Assembly: GCF_009727055.1 (NCBI RefSeq)
Contig: NC_052349.1
Location: 48,342,085-48,406,084, forward strand
Source of the DNA: Benincasa hispida
Taxonomy: Eukaryota; Streptophyta; Magnoliopsida; Cucurbitales; Cucurbitaceae
DNA: 64,000 nt
Reading direction: 5' to 3'
Below, in pieces: positions 61,121-64,000 of the stretch. Each line of letters begins with the position of its first letter. The first letter of the stretch is position 1. The translations under genes were made by a program, and so were the position numbers. The notes beneath the pieces were generated by a model. The model worked only from the letters and a program-made list of their open reading frames with translations. It did not search any database and was not told the origin of the DNA.

Positions 61121-61813
61121 CCCGGTTGATAACCATTTGGTTTTTGAAAATTGTATTTGTTTTCTTACAACGACTTTCATCTATCCTAACTAAACATTTG
61201 TATTCTAAACCAAATTTCAAAAACAAAAAAGGTGTTTAAACTAGTTTTTTTACTCTTCAAAATTTGACTTGGGTTTTTTAATACACTCCTAAAAATAGAT
61301 AACAAAAGAAAAAAAAAAAGAAATCAACTAAGAAATATGGACACAGATACAAATACGTTGGGGATACACTCTTGGTTAAGAAGCATAGACACAGACATGA
61401 CGCTACAGTTTTTTATGCATGCGTATATTTCTTTTTTCCAATCTATGTTAAAAAAAGTTTTTTTTTTTTAAAAAAAATCTTATTTTAACATATAATTGAT
61501 TTGGGCTTTAAATATCGGTCCAACATAAAAGGTTTGACCATTTTTTCTTTAAAATATTTTCTAGACATGCCAGGAAGGTCCTAGACGTGTCCCCACGTGT
61601 CTGTAATTAAAAATAAATAAATAAATAAATATAGGAAACGAAAATTTGTGTGTCGGACAAGTGTCCGGAACGTGTCCGAAAGTGCCTGACTTGAACACTT
61701 TGCCTAAAATGGAGTGTCCATGTTTCATAGGAAATCAATAAGTAGAAGCAGTGCTTATAAGCTTAATTGATAAAAAAATCAAGACCTAGAAAACAAATGG
61801 TTATCAAAAGGGA
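61121..61813. mobile_element. MITE-3, host of a nested MITE
   Basis: Ends GTTGATAACCATTTGG and CAAATGGTTATCAAAAGGG are inverted; same family as MITE-1 and MITE-2. The length of 693 bp is explained by a 403-bp insertion plus its 8-bp target duplication (61328-61738). Without it the element is about 282 bp, like its relatives. Confidence 0.8.
61328..61730. mobile_element. Nested hAT-like MITE with 8-bp target duplication
   Basis: Termini CTAAGAAATATGGACAC and (reverse complement of the right end) CTATGAAACATGGACAC match at 14 of 17 positions. The flanks GAAATCAA at 61320-61327 and 61731-61738 are identical, and an 8-bp duplication is typical of hAT transposons. It is non-coding, so an autonomous hAT elsewhere would have moved it. 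Confidence 0.85.
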
Positions 61814-63427
61814 CCTAAGTTATCAAAGATTCGATCTTATACAAAATAAAGAGAGAGTTACAGCTTCTATTAGAAATCCAAATTGGTGTAAGTTAAGTGA
61901 TAGCTTTCAAGTAGCAAAGCCAGGTTCATGATTTGAAGCACCAAGATAAATGTGAATGCATTGCAAGTTAGAACTGATGTCGACAACACTGTCATGGTTC
62001 CCTCAGCAGTAGAGGGAGGTGACTATAAGTTTCTCAATGCCAAATATTGTAGAGTCATGTGCAAATTAATTTTCTTAGATTTGAAGATGTAATTATTTCA
62101 CTCCTAATTCAAGTTAGACAGTCAATTTCAAATGGGAAGTTTGAATTTCAAATGTCTAACCAAGAAGCCAAGTATCGCGAGAAAAATGAAATTTCCTGCT
62201 TCTACACTTAACCTTCACGACCATTTGAAACAACTATCATCACTTATTGCTTATCCTTACCAGTGTTTCTTTCTTCCTAAATTCTTGCTTGGGTTTGTAC
62301 TTCAAGAAACCAAAGGTGTAGGTTTACTGACAGTTAACTACCTTATCTTGTCCTTCTTGCCTCCTTGCAATTTTATTGTTATCCCTTTACTATTCACATG
62401 AACCATATAGCATCTAGGTTCTTTGTATAAAACATTTACTTGTCTGAAGATTGTTAATGATATACAACATGCTACATTTCATAACAAGTAACATTCAACA
62501 TCTCACATGCAGGACACATTTGTTCCAGGAAAACAAAAAGGAAAAAAATAAATAAATAACTAGATGACATACTGGGAGAAAGATGAGTAGAAGCAACTTG
62601 AAGGTTGAACTGGGCCAGAGATTTCAGATTCCAAATCCTATCTCTACTCGAATGCTGCCTAGGTGGGCAGCATTTGAAGCTGATAAAGAATATGCATTGG
62701 CAGTGAATTCAATCTCAATCTCATCCCTTGTCCATCCCTTTGGGGTTTGTAGGTATATGCTGGAGTAGATTACAAACAGCTGAGCAAAAGAAAGCTATTG
62801 GTATTGGATTTACTTCCACTTGAGTGCATTATAACATGAACAAATTCAACTAGAAAGACACAGGACTAAACTGTTTATGAAGAAATACCAAATAAAGAAT
62901 GGCCAATATCATGAAAATTATGAACACTGTAAAGCAAGACGATAATATACTTTCTCGTAACTTAAAACAGGAAAAGGGCAAAAGAACATACTCATCTTTG
63001 ATCATTTTCATACTTCATAACTCAATACCTTTATTAAATGTCCGTCTAAATTGACTCCTCACCTCATTTTTTTCCTACATCCTTTGAGTTCAAGAAAAGA
63101 TTTCTAGTCAAGCAACTGTAGAAGCATATAATCCTTTTTCTTGACACCACTATTCCTTCTACTTCTACATTCATTACTTCGACTTTACCCTAAAGTTTGT
63201 TAAATATCAACATTCTTTATCATACAGATTATAGTTTGGAGATCCTATTCTTATGTAGATACTGACAGTACAATAGTAAATAGCAACAGTTCTCCTTAGA
63301 AACAGTTTTTATTCAGATTCTGTATAAACTATGTTTGAACTGTTGACAATGGTCCCTTCGTGAAGAAATCTCCCAAAAATTTCGTAAAATCAAAGTTCTT
63401 CGATGTCGAAGAAGGGAGTGAACTCAC
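61814..63427. other. Intergenic or intronic DNA, no supported gene
   Basis: The plus-strand frame at 62132-62401 has no recognisable domain. On the minus strand, 62759-62624 is open for 44 codons after an AG acceptor (TPKGWTRDEIEIEFTAN...) and could be an exon of the candidate gene at 63470, but no donor or matching phase supports it. Confidence 0.35.
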
Positions 63428-63470
63428 ATTGAACGAAGGGAAAAATGGAATCGAACCCTTCATTGCTCAT
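63428..63470 (-). CDS. Possible first coding exon of an unidentified minus-strand gene
   Basis: On the minus strand an ATG at 63470 (context GGCGATGAGC) opens MSNEGFDSIFPFVQ and reaches a good donor, CAAT|GTGAGTT, at 63427. Upstream is a GC-richer leader with CTCTCTCTCTG-like sequence (63530-63570), as in plant 5' UTRs, and a local rise in GC content. I do not recognise the protein, and downstream exons are not established. Confidence 0.3.
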
Positions 63471-64000
63471 CGCCGATCAGAGAGGATTCTTGGAAACTTT
63501 CCCGGGAAATGAAGAATCCGATGGAAAATACTGTCGCCGTCCTTTCTCTCTCTGTGTTTAAAAACTAATAAAGAAATTTGATTATACTAATTTTTTAGGA
63601 CAAATGGATCAATCATGATATAAACAAATGAAAATCCAGATTAGTTCTAATGAAAGAAGTTAATTGACCCAAATAAATTGATTAATAGGGTAGGAAAGAC
63701 AAACCCAATAAAAATATTTCTTATATCAATGAAAAACAGTAAAGTTTTCATTTTTAGAACTACCCATCAAAAAAAATAATTGAAATTTGTTGGGTTTTGT
63801 TTGTTTTAGGAAGATTAAGCGATGAATCTTTTCTTAATTACAACTTGAAAGAAACAAATTAAAAATCAATCAAAATGTGCTGTTCAATATTTTTCTTAAT
63901 TAGAGGTGAAATTACTGTAATATCTGACCTGCGAAAAATAGGAAAAACAAATCAATTCCACTATTGTCACAGCGCACATTCCAACGAATCAAATCCTTTT
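63471..64000. other. Right-end flank: possible 5' UTR and promoter of the candidate gene
   Basis: GC-richer to about 63560, then AT-rich. No ORF, RNA or transposon is recognisable. Confidence 0.4.

Overview
The window is nuclear DNA from a plant, most likely a eudicot. A cucurbit is possible from the style of the retrotransposons, but I cannot prove that from sequence alone. It is AT-rich, has five-exon gene structure with GT/AG introns, and carries Ty1/Copia and Ty3/Gypsy elements, MITEs and an organelle-DNA insertion. There are no bacterial operons and no CRISPR array. It comes from a draft assembly: three Nextera mate-pair junction adapters and three N-gaps with duplicated flanks remain in the sequence.

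Region by region. (1) 1-9201: a dying plus-strand Copia element whose RNase H domain is split at one codon by about 8.8 kb of mitochondrial-type DNA (139-8970). That insert holds plastid-derived scraps of psaB and psaA. (2) 9202-39216: one old plus-strand Ty3/Gypsy element (5' LTR, PBS, gag, protease, RT, RNase H, start of integrase) split repeatedly. A gag-only minus-strand Copia (11805-18462, TSD TCCTC) sits in its gag. A plus-strand Athila-like element (20402-38047) sits in its RT just after the FIDD catalytic motif. That Athila element is itself split by a minus-strand Athila-like element (21992 to about 30215) and by what looks like a solo Copia LTR (33622-35746). (3) 39217-50262: further Copia LTRs, gag and pol fragments in both orientations and a short Gypsy integrase fragment; nothing is intact. 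(4) 50263-55480: very AT-rich intergenic DNA with a degenerate tandem repeat, several MITEs and a tRNA-like/SINE-like remnant. (5) 55686-58485: the one intact gene, a LAZY1-type (IGT family) gravitropism/branch-angle gene on the minus strand. It has five coding exons including a 6-bp first coding exon, and 368 codons plus stop. (6) 58486-64000: its upstream intergenic region, with a hAT-like MITE nested inside another MITE and, near the right end, a possible first exon of another minus-strand gene.

The LAZY1 homologue is the only gene I would call functional. All transposon open frames carry stops, frameshifts, truncations or lost catalytic residues. I found no convincing new biological system. 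The most informative signals are the organelle insertion inside a Copia codon, the four-level nesting, a recurring CGATCG-type motif array shared by several Copia elements, and the assembly artefacts that create false duplications and false ORFs.
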